Shown here: positions 38,301-45,383 of the stretch, in pieces
Layout of the letters: the number at the start of each line of letters is the position of its first letter
Numbering within the stretch: position 1 is the first letter of the stretch
Origin: JBGTGG01 sp964398945
GTDB lineage: Bacteria; Bacteroidota; Bacteroidia; Cytophagales; Cyclobacteriaceae
Assembly: GCA_964398945.1 (NCBI GenBank)
Contig: CAYNOT010000005.1
Location: 174,988 to 238,987, forward strand
Length of the DNA stretch: 64,000 nucleotides
Direction: 5' to 3'
The notes under the pieces: model-generated
What the model was told of the DNA's origin: nothing
What the model saw: the letters and a program-made list of their open reading frames with translations, nothing else
The model's database searches: none
Position numbers and translations under genes: made by a program

Positions 38301-39451
38301 GTAGCGAAATATAAATAACGATCATCCTCAACAATGGCGCTTACTACATTGTTTGCCAATCCCAGGTTGTTTCCTTGCTGACGAATCGTGTTGAAGTTAA
38401 AATTGGCTTCGTCCCACATGTTTACACCGCCATAGTAGGTACCAATCCATACCGATCCCTTATTGCTACAGAAAACACTTTTTACTTTGTTCTCATACAA
38501 TGAGTTCTGGATTTGCATGATGTTTTGTGCAGTTGTAAATTTTCCATCAGGCTCCATCCTGCTAACTCCACTGTACGTGCCAACCCATAATCGTTTTTCT
38601 AAATCGACAGCGAGCGCCCGTACGTTATTATCAACAATGTTTTCTGGGGATTCACCTTTCACAAAGTGGTGTTCGATTTTGCCAGCCATGGATAACCCAT
38701 ACAAGCCGTTGTATTTTGTTCCTATCCAAATCCGGTTGTTGGCATCTTCTCCGATCGCCTGAACGAAATCCAGTGCTACTGTATTTTTTTTTGTGTTCAA
38801 AGGGATTAATTCAAAAACAAAAGACCCATCTGCTGTTTGCACCATGCGGTTGAAACCATTTTCGGTTCCCACCCATGTTTGATTTTTGGAATCGGTAAAG
38901 ATATCCAACACATGGTTGTGCGAAATACTTGTTGAATCAAAAGGATCGTGAAAATAATGTTGAAAAATGCCGGTTGCGGGATTTAGAATATTTAAACCGT
39001 AAAAGGTACCCAGTAAGATTTGGTCCTCTGCCTTAATATCGATTGACCAAATGGTATTGTTGGATAATTGATTTTCGTCAGAGGATAAGTAGCGGGTGAA
39101 TTTTTCGCTTTCGAGATCGTATTTATTCAAGCCATTGTAAGTAGCGATCCACAGGTTCCCTGCCTTATCAACAGCAAGATCAAGGATGTCGTTGTTGCTA
39201 ATGCTGTTCTCATTGTTGGGGTCGTTTCGAAATACTTTGATTTTATTACCATCGTAGCGGTTCAATCCATCCCGCGTACCAAACCAAAGCATCCCCTGAT
39301 GATCTTGCGCAATAGCAATAACTGAGCTTTGCGACAGCCCATTTGCAGTAGTGATGTGCTTGAAAGGAATGACAGGTGCTTGTGCTATTAACAACAATGG
39401 CATGCAAAGCACGGCTATTGTCAATAATAATTTTCCCTTGTATAATTTCAT
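35327..39451 (-). CDS. Hybrid two-component sensor/regulator (HTCS), 1374 aa
   Basis: A signal peptide is followed by about fourteen Reg_prop/beta-propeller repeats (GLSQSSVIAIAQDHQGMLWFGTRDG and many LWIGT-type copies), a Y_Y_Y domain (VYRMKGLEEEWNQSP), one membrane helix near residue 805, HisKA with the phospho-acceptor in NISHEFRTPLT (~residue 857), an HATPase (NLLSNAFKFTPEGG and GTGIGLALAKGIVDLH), a receiver with phospho-Asp in LIISDVMMPVMDG (~1169) and a C-terminal AraC HTH (ISQICYKVGFKNPKYFTKCF). HTCS proteins bind oligosaccharide in the periplasm and switch on the adjacent PUL. It probably controls the SusC-to-UxuA operon. Confidence 0.95.
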   Translation of the reverse strand: MKLYKGKLLLTIAVLCMPLLLIAQAPVIPFKHITTANGLSQSSVIAIAQDHQGMLWFGTRDGLNRYDGNKIKVFRNDPNNENSISNNDILDLAVDKAGNLWIATYNGLNKYDLESEKFTRYLSSDENQLSNNTIWSIDIKAEDQILLGTFYGLNILNPATGIFQHYFHDPFDSTSISHNHVLDIFTDSKNQTWVGTENGFNRMVQTADGSFVFELIPLNTKKNTVALDFVQAIGEDANNRIWIGTKYNGLYGLSMAGKIEHHFVKGESPENIVDNNVRALAVDLEKRLWVGTYSGVSRMEPDGKFTTAQNIMQIQNSLYENKVKSVFCSNKGSVWIGTYYGGVNMWDEANFNFNTIRQQGNNLGLANNVVSAIVEDDRYLYFATEAKGISARDKKTNRFTYFDITTTGLRSNNVKSLRWNDSTNELWVCTLDAGLNIFNPHLPKEVKVIDVKAGLSHISVYDVVSTNTNQWLIATFGGGLNLYDPSTQEIKWIKNDPSNQRSLTDDQVRVLLKDTNGNIWIGTQHGLNFLAAKDLASGVFTFTRYLYDEDTKSGKDILCIAESADHTIWVGTKEAGLHKYVGDKFIPIDLFKSDDSRSKGIQAIEEDSQHSLWMSSSNGIIRYHPKRNQATLFEESDGLVSNEFNNSASAYSSNGILFFGGPHGVTWFRPEALRANSYTPDVLLTGLKINGARITPGDQTGVLSKTLARAEQIQLDYDQANFTLEFALPSFVNPGKNQFVYRMKGLEEEWNQSPSTEVSYVIQNPGTYLFEIKGINNDGHPSESLTQLQVVVRPAPWRSAWAFLLYGFIIAVALFGWYRMIKSKARLKYELDLEHTINLQQQELNQNKLQFFTNISHEFRTPLTLILGPLEDLIQDFRGSSVVFRKFKVMQQSASQLLKLVNQLMDFRKIENQQATLEAAEGNIVKFVYEIFLSFKILANTGNYSYTFDKGQEVIKMYYDRDKLERVVYNLLSNAFKFTPEGGSIHVSVMENANAVEICIRDSGLGIQKENIDKIFDRFYQVPAPGYHTEKSRGTGIGLALAKGIVDLHKGNLSVKSEVSKGSEFSIALKKGTAHLEESQIIRDFKDSEDLTGYQTEANDPAPKRDFDINRFIRNENRETILVTEDNEQVRNFIVELLSDEYNVLEAQDGQEGIQIATNEVPDLIISDVMMPVMDGIEFCFQVKNNLKTSHIPFVLLTARTSLIFKYEGLESGANEYITKPFNVRELKLKVKNLLLFVGNLKKKFRDNNSISPGEVTITSMDEALLRKAIGIVDGNIENEFFDVAFFAEELAVSRTMLFTKIKAWTGMTPNDFILSMRMKRAAQLLEQGKLNISQICYKVGFKNPKYFTKCFTKYYGVSPTTYASKFENSDSTG

Positions 39452-39807
39452 GCCACCCCAATCAAAACATTAGAAACTTCTGCGAAGATACAATGGTTGC
39501 AAAGATTCGAATCAATTTGAATTTAATCTTATGCGATTGTAAAGATAGTTACGGTGAAAAAAAGGAAATTTGCCATTAATTTGCGCAGATTGATGTGGGG
39601 AAAGACCCTGATTCCGGGTATAAATTACAACGATCAATATCCAAGTGGTATCATTTACGATATGAAGGTCCGTATCACTATTATAGTATGTGTGAAAATA
39701 ACATGCGATTTAAACCATGTATTTCAGTCTGATAGTGGGTTTAATGTAAAAAAAAGAGACCACCCTTTTAGAGCAATCCCTATTTTTTATGAAATGGTAT
39801 CTTGCTT
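39452..39807. other. Intergenic region between HTCS and TonB receptor
   Basis: This AT-rich gap must contain the HTCS promoter on the minus strand and the end of the sulfur-island 2 transcript. I see no convincing gene, terminator hairpin, riboswitch or palindrome of the YCTAY-N7-RTAGR type here. Confidence 0.4.
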
Positions 39808-42396
39808 TTAAAACGCCTGCCGTATGGTTATCCCGTACGTACGGGGATCTCCAACCACACCCGCGTAGTGCCCGGCATTGCCTCCCGCTACCAAAAGCTG
39901 TTCATAGTAATCTTTATTGAAAAGGTTTCTCGACCAGATAAAAATTGAAAGGCCCTCGGTGGCCCTGAAGCCAAACCTTCCGTTGACCAACGCATACCCC
40001 TCTATGTTCAGGTAAGCTGAGGGTGTTGCACTAGAAGAAAATTCAGAACGGTAGTATGCTTCCAATGCAACAAAGAACTTGCCCTCATACGTAAGGAACT
40101 TGGCAGGAACAGCTAATTCACTACCAAGGCTACCTGCCCACTTGGATATACCCGGCAATCTTTCTCCTGAAACATCCTGAAACGGAAGTTCTGCGGCAGG
40201 GGTGCCCACGTTTTCCAATGCCAAAGGTGCATTCTTAAAATCTATGTATTTGCCATCGGTGTATGCCAGCGCACCGTAAAACGAAAGGTTTTTGCCCGCT
40301 TTAATATTCCCATCCAATTCCACGCCTGTTACACGAACTTTTTCAGCATTGGCAAGATAACCCCGCAGCAAAGCCGGGTCAGGATCTTGCACCTGGGTTT
40401 GGTAATCACGAACATCCGTGTAGTACGCCACAAGGTTTAATGTAGAGCGCTTGGTGGGCATAGTTTTGATTCCTGCCTCAAGGTGGCTGGTGTACTCCGG
40501 CTTGATCTGCGCCAGGCTAAGATCAGGCTGCCCGGCAACAGTAGGAAGGCCACCAAGATTTACGCCAACAGGCTTGTAACTTGTGGAGTATGTAGCAAAA
40601 GCATTAATGTTATTGGTTGCTCGATAGGATACAGTCAACTGGCCGGTCAAATTATTTTCGGAAGCAGTAAAATCAAAGAACTGATTAGTATAAATCGTGC
40701 GGATAGCCATCAGCGCCAGATCATCTGTTTCATAAAGTCCGTACGCTTCACGGTTGTAATCAACTGTTTTCTTGTCGTAATTAAAACGCAAGCCGGGCAA
40801 TACATGGAGCTTCTTCGTAATCGCCCAATCCAGGTTGGCAAATACGGCCGCCCCAAAACTCTCAAGCCTGCTGGTAGTCCTGGAGCCATGGCCATCAAAC
40901 AAACCCGGTGTAGACCACAGTTCTGTATCTGGTGTGTTTTGCTGAAAGCGCCACTGATCTTCCCCTGCTTCTTCAATGTGAGCAGGGTCAGTCTTAAGAT
41001 CTTGTCCTATCAGGAAAACACCTACAACACCACTTAACTTTTCAGAGAATTCACCTGCATACCGGACTTCCTGCGACCAGTTGTTGAATTTTGAAGTGGC
41101 TTGTGATTTACTTAACGCATTAAGACCTGTAAAATCCCTGTCGTTCAATGGATCCCAGTTCCAGTATCGCCAGGCTGTGGTGGACGTTAGTGTTCCGGGG
41201 CCGAGCGTTGCATTTACATTTACCGATACCCCCCCTTGATCGTTGCCGGACCGCCACGGTGAGTTTTGGTCCACCAATCTGTCAAATCCATTTTCACTTG
41301 GCAATTCCCAGCCAAGATCTGCTATTATAGCCCGGAATTGCCGGTAGGGAGCGCGTTTTGTTTCCACTACTCCTGCTATCACTTGTGCGTATCCTTCTTT
41401 CGCCCGGTTGCGGGTTGCATCCCCAATCAAAGTGATTGATAGATTGTCGGTCGGGGTAAATAGCAGTTGCGCGCGCACACCCAGGTTGTTCAGGTCGTTC
41501 AGGTATTTGGATGTCCTGACATTGTAGATATTACCATCCCGTTGTGTTCCTGAAAAAGAAACCCTTGCTGCGAGTTTGTCTTTTATAAGCGGGCCGGTAA
41601 CTGAAGTTTTGGCTTGAATGAACCCATAGTTTCCATAGCTAAGTTCAAAGACAGCGCCCGGGGTGAAACTGGCAGCACGTGTAGTAATATTGAATGCACC
41701 TGCCGTAGTGTTTTTTCCGAACAGTGTTCCCTGCGGGCCGCGCAACACTTCAATCTGTTCCACATCTATGAAGTCCAACGTGGTGGCTGCGGGCCGGGCA
41801 AAGTATACGCCATCAACATAAAATCCAACCCCCGGGTCAATCCCATCATTGGTAAGTCCAAAAGTTGATCCAAGGCCACGGATGTTGAGCGTTGTATTGC
41901 GTGGGTTCGAGGAATAAAGTTGCACAGACGGCACCAGTTCCTTTACCCGGTTCACATTAAACGCCCCGGATTCCTCAACTAACTTTCCTCCCACTACTGA
42001 AATAGGAATGGGAATATTTTGTGGTGTTTCACTACGCCTTCTGGCAGTCACCACAATTTCGTCCAGTAAACTATCATCTTTCAAAGATATTTCCAGTGGT
42101 TCATCGGTCAGTTCGTATACCTCCACCTCCTGGGTGCGGTATCCCACCAGCCGAACCGATATTGTGAATGGAAAAGCTTTCTGTGCAGCGATACTGAATT
42201 TTCCATTGGCATCCGTAACAGCATAGGAATTGGTCCCCTTTATTGTAATGGTAGCACCGGGAAGTGGTATGCCATTTCCGTCTTTGATCTCACCTTCGAT
42301 ATCCTGGGCAATCGCGATATTTGCTATCAACGCTAAAAATGCAAGCGTAACGAGGCGGATAAAATTTGTGGCCCTTACATTGTATAATGATTTCAT
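39808..42396 (-). CDS. TonB-dependent receptor of sulfur island 2, 862 aa
   Basis: Signal peptide, a carboxypeptidase-regulatory-like domain (GEIKDGNGIPLPGATITIKG), then a FecA/FyuA-type plug (SETPQNIPIPISVVGG, RGLGSTFGLTNDG, VEVLRGPQGTLFGKNTTAGA) and a barrel ending TYGITIRQAF. It is not a SusC and has no SusD partner. Related receptors of this plug type serve iron chelates or, in some proteobacteria, sulfate esters. It is the third gene behind the SAM riboswitch copy c, 172 bp after a periplasmic binding protein, so an organosulfur ligand is favoured. Its N-terminal domain is strikingly like that of the sulfatase-operon SusC. Confidence 0.88.
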   Translation of the reverse strand: MKSLYNVRATNFIRLVTLAFLALIANIAIAQDIEGEIKDGNGIPLPGATITIKGTNSYAVTDANGKFSIAAQKAFPFTISVRLVGYRTQEVEVYELTDEPLEISLKDDSLLDEIVVTARRRSETPQNIPIPISVVGGKLVEESGAFNVNRVKELVPSVQLYSSNPRNTTLNIRGLGSTFGLTNDGIDPGVGFYVDGVYFARPAATTLDFIDVEQIEVLRGPQGTLFGKNTTAGAFNITTRAASFTPGAVFELSYGNYGFIQAKTSVTGPLIKDKLAARVSFSGTQRDGNIYNVRTSKYLNDLNNLGVRAQLLFTPTDNLSITLIGDATRNRAKEGYAQVIAGVVETKRAPYRQFRAIIADLGWELPSENGFDRLVDQNSPWRSGNDQGGVSVNVNATLGPGTLTSTTAWRYWNWDPLNDRDFTGLNALSKSQATSKFNNWSQEVRYAGEFSEKLSGVVGVFLIGQDLKTDPAHIEEAGEDQWRFQQNTPDTELWSTPGLFDGHGSRTTSRLESFGAAVFANLDWAITKKLHVLPGLRFNYDKKTVDYNREAYGLYETDDLALMAIRTIYTNQFFDFTASENNLTGQLTVSYRATNNINAFATYSTSYKPVGVNLGGLPTVAGQPDLSLAQIKPEYTSHLEAGIKTMPTKRSTLNLVAYYTDVRDYQTQVQDPDPALLRGYLANAEKVRVTGVELDGNIKAGKNLSFYGALAYTDGKYIDFKNAPLALENVGTPAAELPFQDVSGERLPGISKWAGSLGSELAVPAKFLTYEGKFFVALEAYYRSEFSSSATPSAYLNIEGYALVNGRFGFRATEGLSIFIWSRNLFNKDYYEQLLVAGGNAGHYAGVVGDPRTYGITIRQAF

Positions 42397-42568
42397 ATAA
42401 ATTTAAATTGGTTAGGATGCAATTTGATTTTTGCTTTTATGTGTTTATAATTTTAGATCATGGTCATATACCTGTCCCGCCTTAGCGGGAGAATGGCCGA
42501 AATAATCATTTCGGTTGGTGAAAAGTATTTACATGGCCATTTCATATTTGAAAATGTAGAGCGCGACC

Positions 42569-43570
42569 TTATTTAATGCGCTTGGAAGCAAACTGTTCGA
42601 ACTTATCCCGTTCAAGTTTGCGTGGTTCAGGTTTGAGGTATCCGAATAGATGCAAGTCCTCTTCTCCATTATTGACAATCCAACGTAAAAAAGTAAGAGC
42701 TTCGGGTGTTACGGTTTTTTGATCAACGGAAAGATGGATGTATTCCACTGGCACATTTTGAATATTCTTTGGAGAAACCTCTTCCAGACGTTGTGTAACA
42801 GAGGAAAGCTCATCGTAAAATTTCTCATCCTCGCTCACGCGACCATTTCCGTTCGAGTCAACGGGCAAAACAGTAATTCCATCAAGCGGTCTGTTCGTCT
42901 TCAGATTGTAAATCAGCGGAAGTGGTGCGTACGTTATCCCGGTTGAATCGCGCAGCAATGCTTTCAGTAAGTGTTCATCTCCCCCAGCGATTGCTTTTCC
43001 TTTGATATCATTTTGTTGGTACCCAAAATACTGGCTAAACACTACCGGTACACCTGCCTTTTGAAGGCGTGTGTAAACCGTAAACGGAACGTTAACTTTC
43101 TTTTGCTCTTCTTTATCTGCAAAGATATCATGAAAGAAAAGCTGGGTAATCAAGTTCTTGTCCAGGCCTTTATCCCTATAAACTTTACCAAATCCGGATT
43201 GGCTATTGGCTATCGGCAAAACAGCATACCTGGCGATGAACACATACTCGCGGTTCTTCTTGATTTCTTCTGCTGGCGGATACGCTTCAACCAAAATCTC
43301 GTATTGAGATGGGTCTGCGGAGCCCCTTGATTCTATGATTACTTGTACATCCGGATACTCACTATTGAATTTATCGATCCAATGCTGAATCAGTGGATAG
43401 GAAAAACGAACGCCTGTAATCTTGACAACGTGTTGCTTCTTGCCCGGTGTTGGGGCTTCACTTGTTGCACCTGATGGAAGGTTGTTTACACTTGCCGTCA
43501 CTTCTTGTTGTGCCCATGCTGATGAAAGTGTGATCACTAGCAAAAGGTATGTTGTTATAATTGATTTCAT
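42569..43570 (-). CDS. Periplasmic PstS-like substrate-binding protein, 333 aa
   Basis: A signal peptide (TYLLLVITLSSAWAQ) is followed by a PBP type-2 fold: VKITGVRFSYPLIQHWIDKFNSEYPDVQVII, ARYAVLPIANSQS and GDEHLLKALLRDSTGITYAPLPLIYN. This is the arrangement of phosphate/sulfate-type binding proteins, but no ABC permease or ATPase genes follow. It lies between the 176-aa gene and the TonB receptor in the riboswitch copy c operon. It may hand an oxyanion or sulfonate from the receptor to an unlinked transporter. Ligand identity cannot be read from the sequence. Confidence 0.75.
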   Translation of the reverse strand: MKSIITTYLLLVITLSSAWAQQEVTASVNNLPSGATSEAPTPGKKQHVVKITGVRFSYPLIQHWIDKFNSEYPDVQVIIESRGSADPSQYEILVEAYPPAEEIKKNREYVFIARYAVLPIANSQSGFGKVYRDKGLDKNLITQLFFHDIFADKEEQKKVNVPFTVYTRLQKAGVPVVFSQYFGYQQNDIKGKAIAGGDEHLLKALLRDSTGITYAPLPLIYNLKTNRPLDGITVLPVDSNGNGRVSEDEKFYDELSSVTQRLEEVSPKNIQNVPVEYIHLSVDQKTVTPEALTFLRWIVNNGEEDLHLFGYLKPEPRKLERDKFEQFASKRIK

Positions 43571-43646
43571 TTGTTATTTCTTATTTGATGGTGAAAATTT
43601 TTATCGGTTGCTTTATTAACATATTTCCTATAGAATTAGTATGGTA

Positions 43647-44177
43647 TTAGGCCAAAGAAAAATCAACAGAAGGTTTCAAGGCGCTATATACTTTAGCTTG
43701 TTCTTTTCGAACACGCTGTTCAAAATCGATAACGGTTTTCAAAGATTCTTTAAACCTGATTTCGCTTTTTATGGACACGAGTATTTCTTCCAGGTAACGG
43801 GTTATCGTTCCTGTTTCATTTGCAGAAAGCTGAAGTTCAAAAACCCGATCCACAAAAATGGAGGAAATTTCCAGGTTCTTTGGACGTGTAAACCCGAACA
43901 GTCCGCGAAGAAGGCCGAAGTTGTTTTGATATCCATGCGCCAGTTGGAACCGGACAACCAACCGGTCATTTTTAAAAAACCTACCGGTAGGTAACGTTGT
44001 TGCTTCCACTACAGTTAGTATAGATGTGTTGTTTATCCAACTGACCAAATCATCAAGGTTCGATGCTTGTTCACGAATTGTAAAAACAATACTTGAACGT
44101 GTTTCTGCTGATCTGTTGAAGATATTGACAAAGTTGAACTTTTCAACTTTGGTTGATAATGATGATGCGTATGACAT
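43647..44177 (-). CDS. Unknown protein of the SAM-riboswitch regulon, 176 aa (paralogue of 8305-8814)
   Basis: Same layout as the 169-aa protein of island 1: FNFVNIFNRS near the start, GRFFKNDRLVVRFQL, LLRGLFGFTRPKNLEIS, DRVFELQLSANE and the helical YLEEILVSIKSEIRFKESLKTVIDFEQRVRKEQAKVYSAL. It has no signal peptide or membrane helix, so it is cytoplasmic. It is the first gene behind operator, SAM riboswitch and poly-Cys leader copy c, and 76 bp ahead of the PstS-like gene. Two paralogues with the same leader architecture suggest a core function in this sulfur response. The family is not recognised. Confidence 0.78.
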   Translation of the reverse strand: MSYASSLSTKVEKFNFVNIFNRSAETRSSIVFTIREQASNLDDLVSWINNTSILTVVEATTLPTGRFFKNDRLVVRFQLAHGYQNNFGLLRGLFGFTRPKNLEISSIFVDRVFELQLSANETGTITRYLEEILVSIKSEIRFKESLKTVIDFEQRVRKEQAKVYSALKPSVDFSLA

Positions 44178-44237
44178 GTTGTTGAAATGTAAAAAGTGTA
44201 GATAATTATTAAAATTCCATCTTGTAAACCGATAAGG

Positions 44238-44294
44238 TCAACAACAGCATGCCTTTGAATAAAGTAATTGGGGTTGGGTTAAATGTGTTTTCAT
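44238..44294 (-). CDS. Poly-cysteine leader peptide (copy c), 18 aa
   Basis: The ORF starts ATG AAA ACA 8 nt after the riboswitch P1 helix and ends Lys-Ala-Cys-Cys-Cys-stop (TGC TGT TGT TGA). The Cys/stop codons overlap a weak hairpin TTGACC/GGTTTACAA. The sequence differs from copies a, b and d except for the Met-Lys start and terminal Cys run, which argues that the Cys codons are what is selected. Confidence 0.72.
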   Translation of the reverse strand: MKTHLTQPQLLYSKACCC

Positions 44295-44302
44295 GTTTCG
44301 AA

Positions 44303-44409
44303 TATTTATATGTCCAAAAATTAACTGGCAGGAATTAGCACCTTTGTCTTCCCGAGACAGGTTGCCATAGGATCAAGAAGCCTGCGCTTTCCCCTATTCG
44401 TTATAAATA
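44303..44409 (-). ncRNA. SAM-I riboswitch (copy c)
   Basis: P1 is TATTTATA (44409... strand minus) with TATAAATA ending at 44303. The core reads CGAATAGGGGAAAGC, TTGATCCTATGGCAACC, a variable P4-side stem (CTGTCTCGGGAAGACA) and AAGGTGCTAATTCC. Very similar to copy a. It controls the 176-aa gene, the PstS-like gene and the TonB receptor. Confidence 0.9.
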
Positions 44410-44414
44410 CGGAA

Positions 44415-44448
44415 CAAAAATAATACTTAATCCTATAATTCCAATAGG
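44415..44448 (-). promoter_or_regulatory. Promoter and palindromic operator (copy c)
   Basis: The -7 box TATTTTTG (44422-44415) lies 19 bp from TTG (44444-44442). The TTG is inside the perfect palindrome CCTAT-N7-ATAGG (44432-44448). This is the clearest of the four operator copies. Confidence 0.75.
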
Positions 44449-44540
44449 AGTTAAATGTTTTTAATTATTTTTTTTCATTCATGAACGTTCGTTTTCAATT
44501 TGAAAAACGTGATTTACCCGTGAAACAAAAAGGCCTAAGC

Positions 44541-44584
44541 AAAAAAAAGAGGTATTCCAGTCCTTTCAGACCGAAATACCCCTC
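44541..44584 (-). terminator. Terminator behind the arylsulfatase remnant
   Basis: GAGGGGTATT (44584-44575) pairs with AATACCTC (44556-44549) with further pairing inside, followed by eight T on the minus strand. It closes the copy d transcription unit. Confidence 0.7.
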
Positions 44585-44599
44585 AACCAAACTTACCAC

Positions 44600-44860
44600 T
44601 TACTTATACTCTATGGTAATAGTCTTAAGGGCTCCATTGAATTCGAAAGGAACCTTGTACCGATCAGATACAGGCGAGTTGCGGTCAGCGCCAACATCAA
44701 TACCATCTTTATAAATGGCTATTTTACTTTCCGATAAAATAATCTGCCTTTCACCCACCTTCTGGTCATTGATATAAATGGATTCTGAGCCGGCTTGTGC
44801 ATTTTTATTTTTAGTATCCAATTTGTAATTGATAAATAGTTGACCAGATGAAATTGGCTG
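44600..44860 (-). pseudogene. Arylsulfatase remnant (C-terminal ~85 residues only)
   Basis: The frame reads SSGQLFINYKLDTKNKNAQA, then IYINDQKVGERQI and VGADRNSPVSDRY, and ends FNGALKTITIEYK. This matches the C-terminal beta-sandwich of the long (~750-aa) arylsulfatase type, with the VGEGR..., DVG.D.GSPVS and ...FTG.LKK..IE landmarks. The whole catalytic domain is absent and no good start codon precedes it; the upstream side joins directly to the structured leader block of copy d. An internal deletion of the gene with leader and terminator kept is the simplest explanation. Confidence 0.7.
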
Positions 44861-44940
44861 CCGCGGGGTACACCGTCTTGCCCAACGGTTTCCACCAAAA
44901 AAACGATGGGCCGATGCACCCCGGAAGCCTTATTGAAGTA
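44856..44940 (-). ncRNA. Conserved structured leader block (copy d)
   Basis: CGGGGTGCA pairs with TGTACCCCG (one G-U), GGCT pairs with AGCC outside it, and an inner GCCCA pairs with TGGGC. The loop contains TTTTTTTGGTGG as in copy b. The helices are kept while their bases differ from copy b. The block lies between the leader peptide and the remnant gene. Confidence 0.55.
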
Positions 44941-44993
44941 ACTAAGTCTCTTCAAAATTTTCAGGAAGCCAATAAATTATAAGTACTGCACGT

Positions 44994-45095
44994 TCATTTA
45001 GTTGGTCGGTTACTACAACAATAGTGTGTTGAGAAGTAGGTTGTAGTCAGCATTGACCACCTTATGCCCAGGGTTTTCCATGTAAAAATTTTCAT
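44994..45095 (-). CDS. Cys-containing leader peptide (copy d), 33 aa
   Basis: It starts MKIFTWKTL 15 nt after the riboswitch P1 helix and contains RWSMLTTTYFSTHYCC like copy b. Here the Cys pair is followed by six more residues (SNRPTK) because the stop directly after the Cys codons is lost. This mild degeneration fits its position ahead of a decayed gene. Confidence 0.6.
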   Translation of the reverse strand: MKIFTWKTLGIRWSMLTTTYFSTHYCCSNRPTK

Positions 45096-45110
45096 ACTAA
45101 TTGTTAATAA

Positions 45111-45215
45111 ATCTTATACTTCCAAATTTATTGGCAGGACTTAGCACCTTGCTTTGGTGGAAACAGGTTGCTAGAGGTTCGTAGAGCCTGAACTCTCCCC
45201 TCTTCTATATAAAAT
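45111..45215 (-). ncRNA. SAM-I riboswitch (copy d)
   Basis: P1 is ATTTTATA (45215-45208) with TATAAGAT (45118-45111), one G-U pair. The core has AGAAGAGGGGAGAG, ACGAACCTCTAGCAACC and AAGGTGCTAAGTCC. It is close to copy b. It now precedes only the arylsulfatase remnant. Confidence 0.88.
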
Positions 45216-45253
45216 CAATTTTGGTGGGAATTGATTTGTCACGTATGACGAGT

Positions 45254-45306
45254 CAAATGTAAAAGTCTTTATTTATATAACCAACTAATCCTACCGTTTT
45301 TATAGG
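45254..45306 (-). promoter_or_regulatory. Promoter and palindromic operator (copy d)
   Basis: The -7 box TACATTTG (45261-45254) is 20 bp from TTG (45284-45282). The palindrome, CCTAT-N7-GTAGG on the minus strand (45290-45306), lies just upstream of the -33 box rather than over it. Confidence 0.7.
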
Positions 45307-45383
45307 TTAATAGTCAAAAAATATTGTGACGTCATGCGGGGTTTGGTTTTTTAGAGATGCCTATAAGGTATGCGCGTATTTAA

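Noticed and set aside
39554..39811. 85-aa plus-strand frame before the TonB receptor end
   Set aside because: No recognisable domain, an atypical start, and it runs into the 3' end of the opposite gene.
44719..44955. 78-aa minus-strand reading frame beginning MKRLSYFNKASG
   Set aside because: It crosses the structured leader block and then an out-of-frame part of the arylsulfatase remnant; the remnant frame carries the recognisable protein homology.
44303..45215. Cobalamin or TPP riboswitch as alternative to SAM-I
   Set aside because: The GGCAACC and GGTGCTAATTCC segments, their order and the P1 closure fit SAM-I; no B12 box or TPP core is present.
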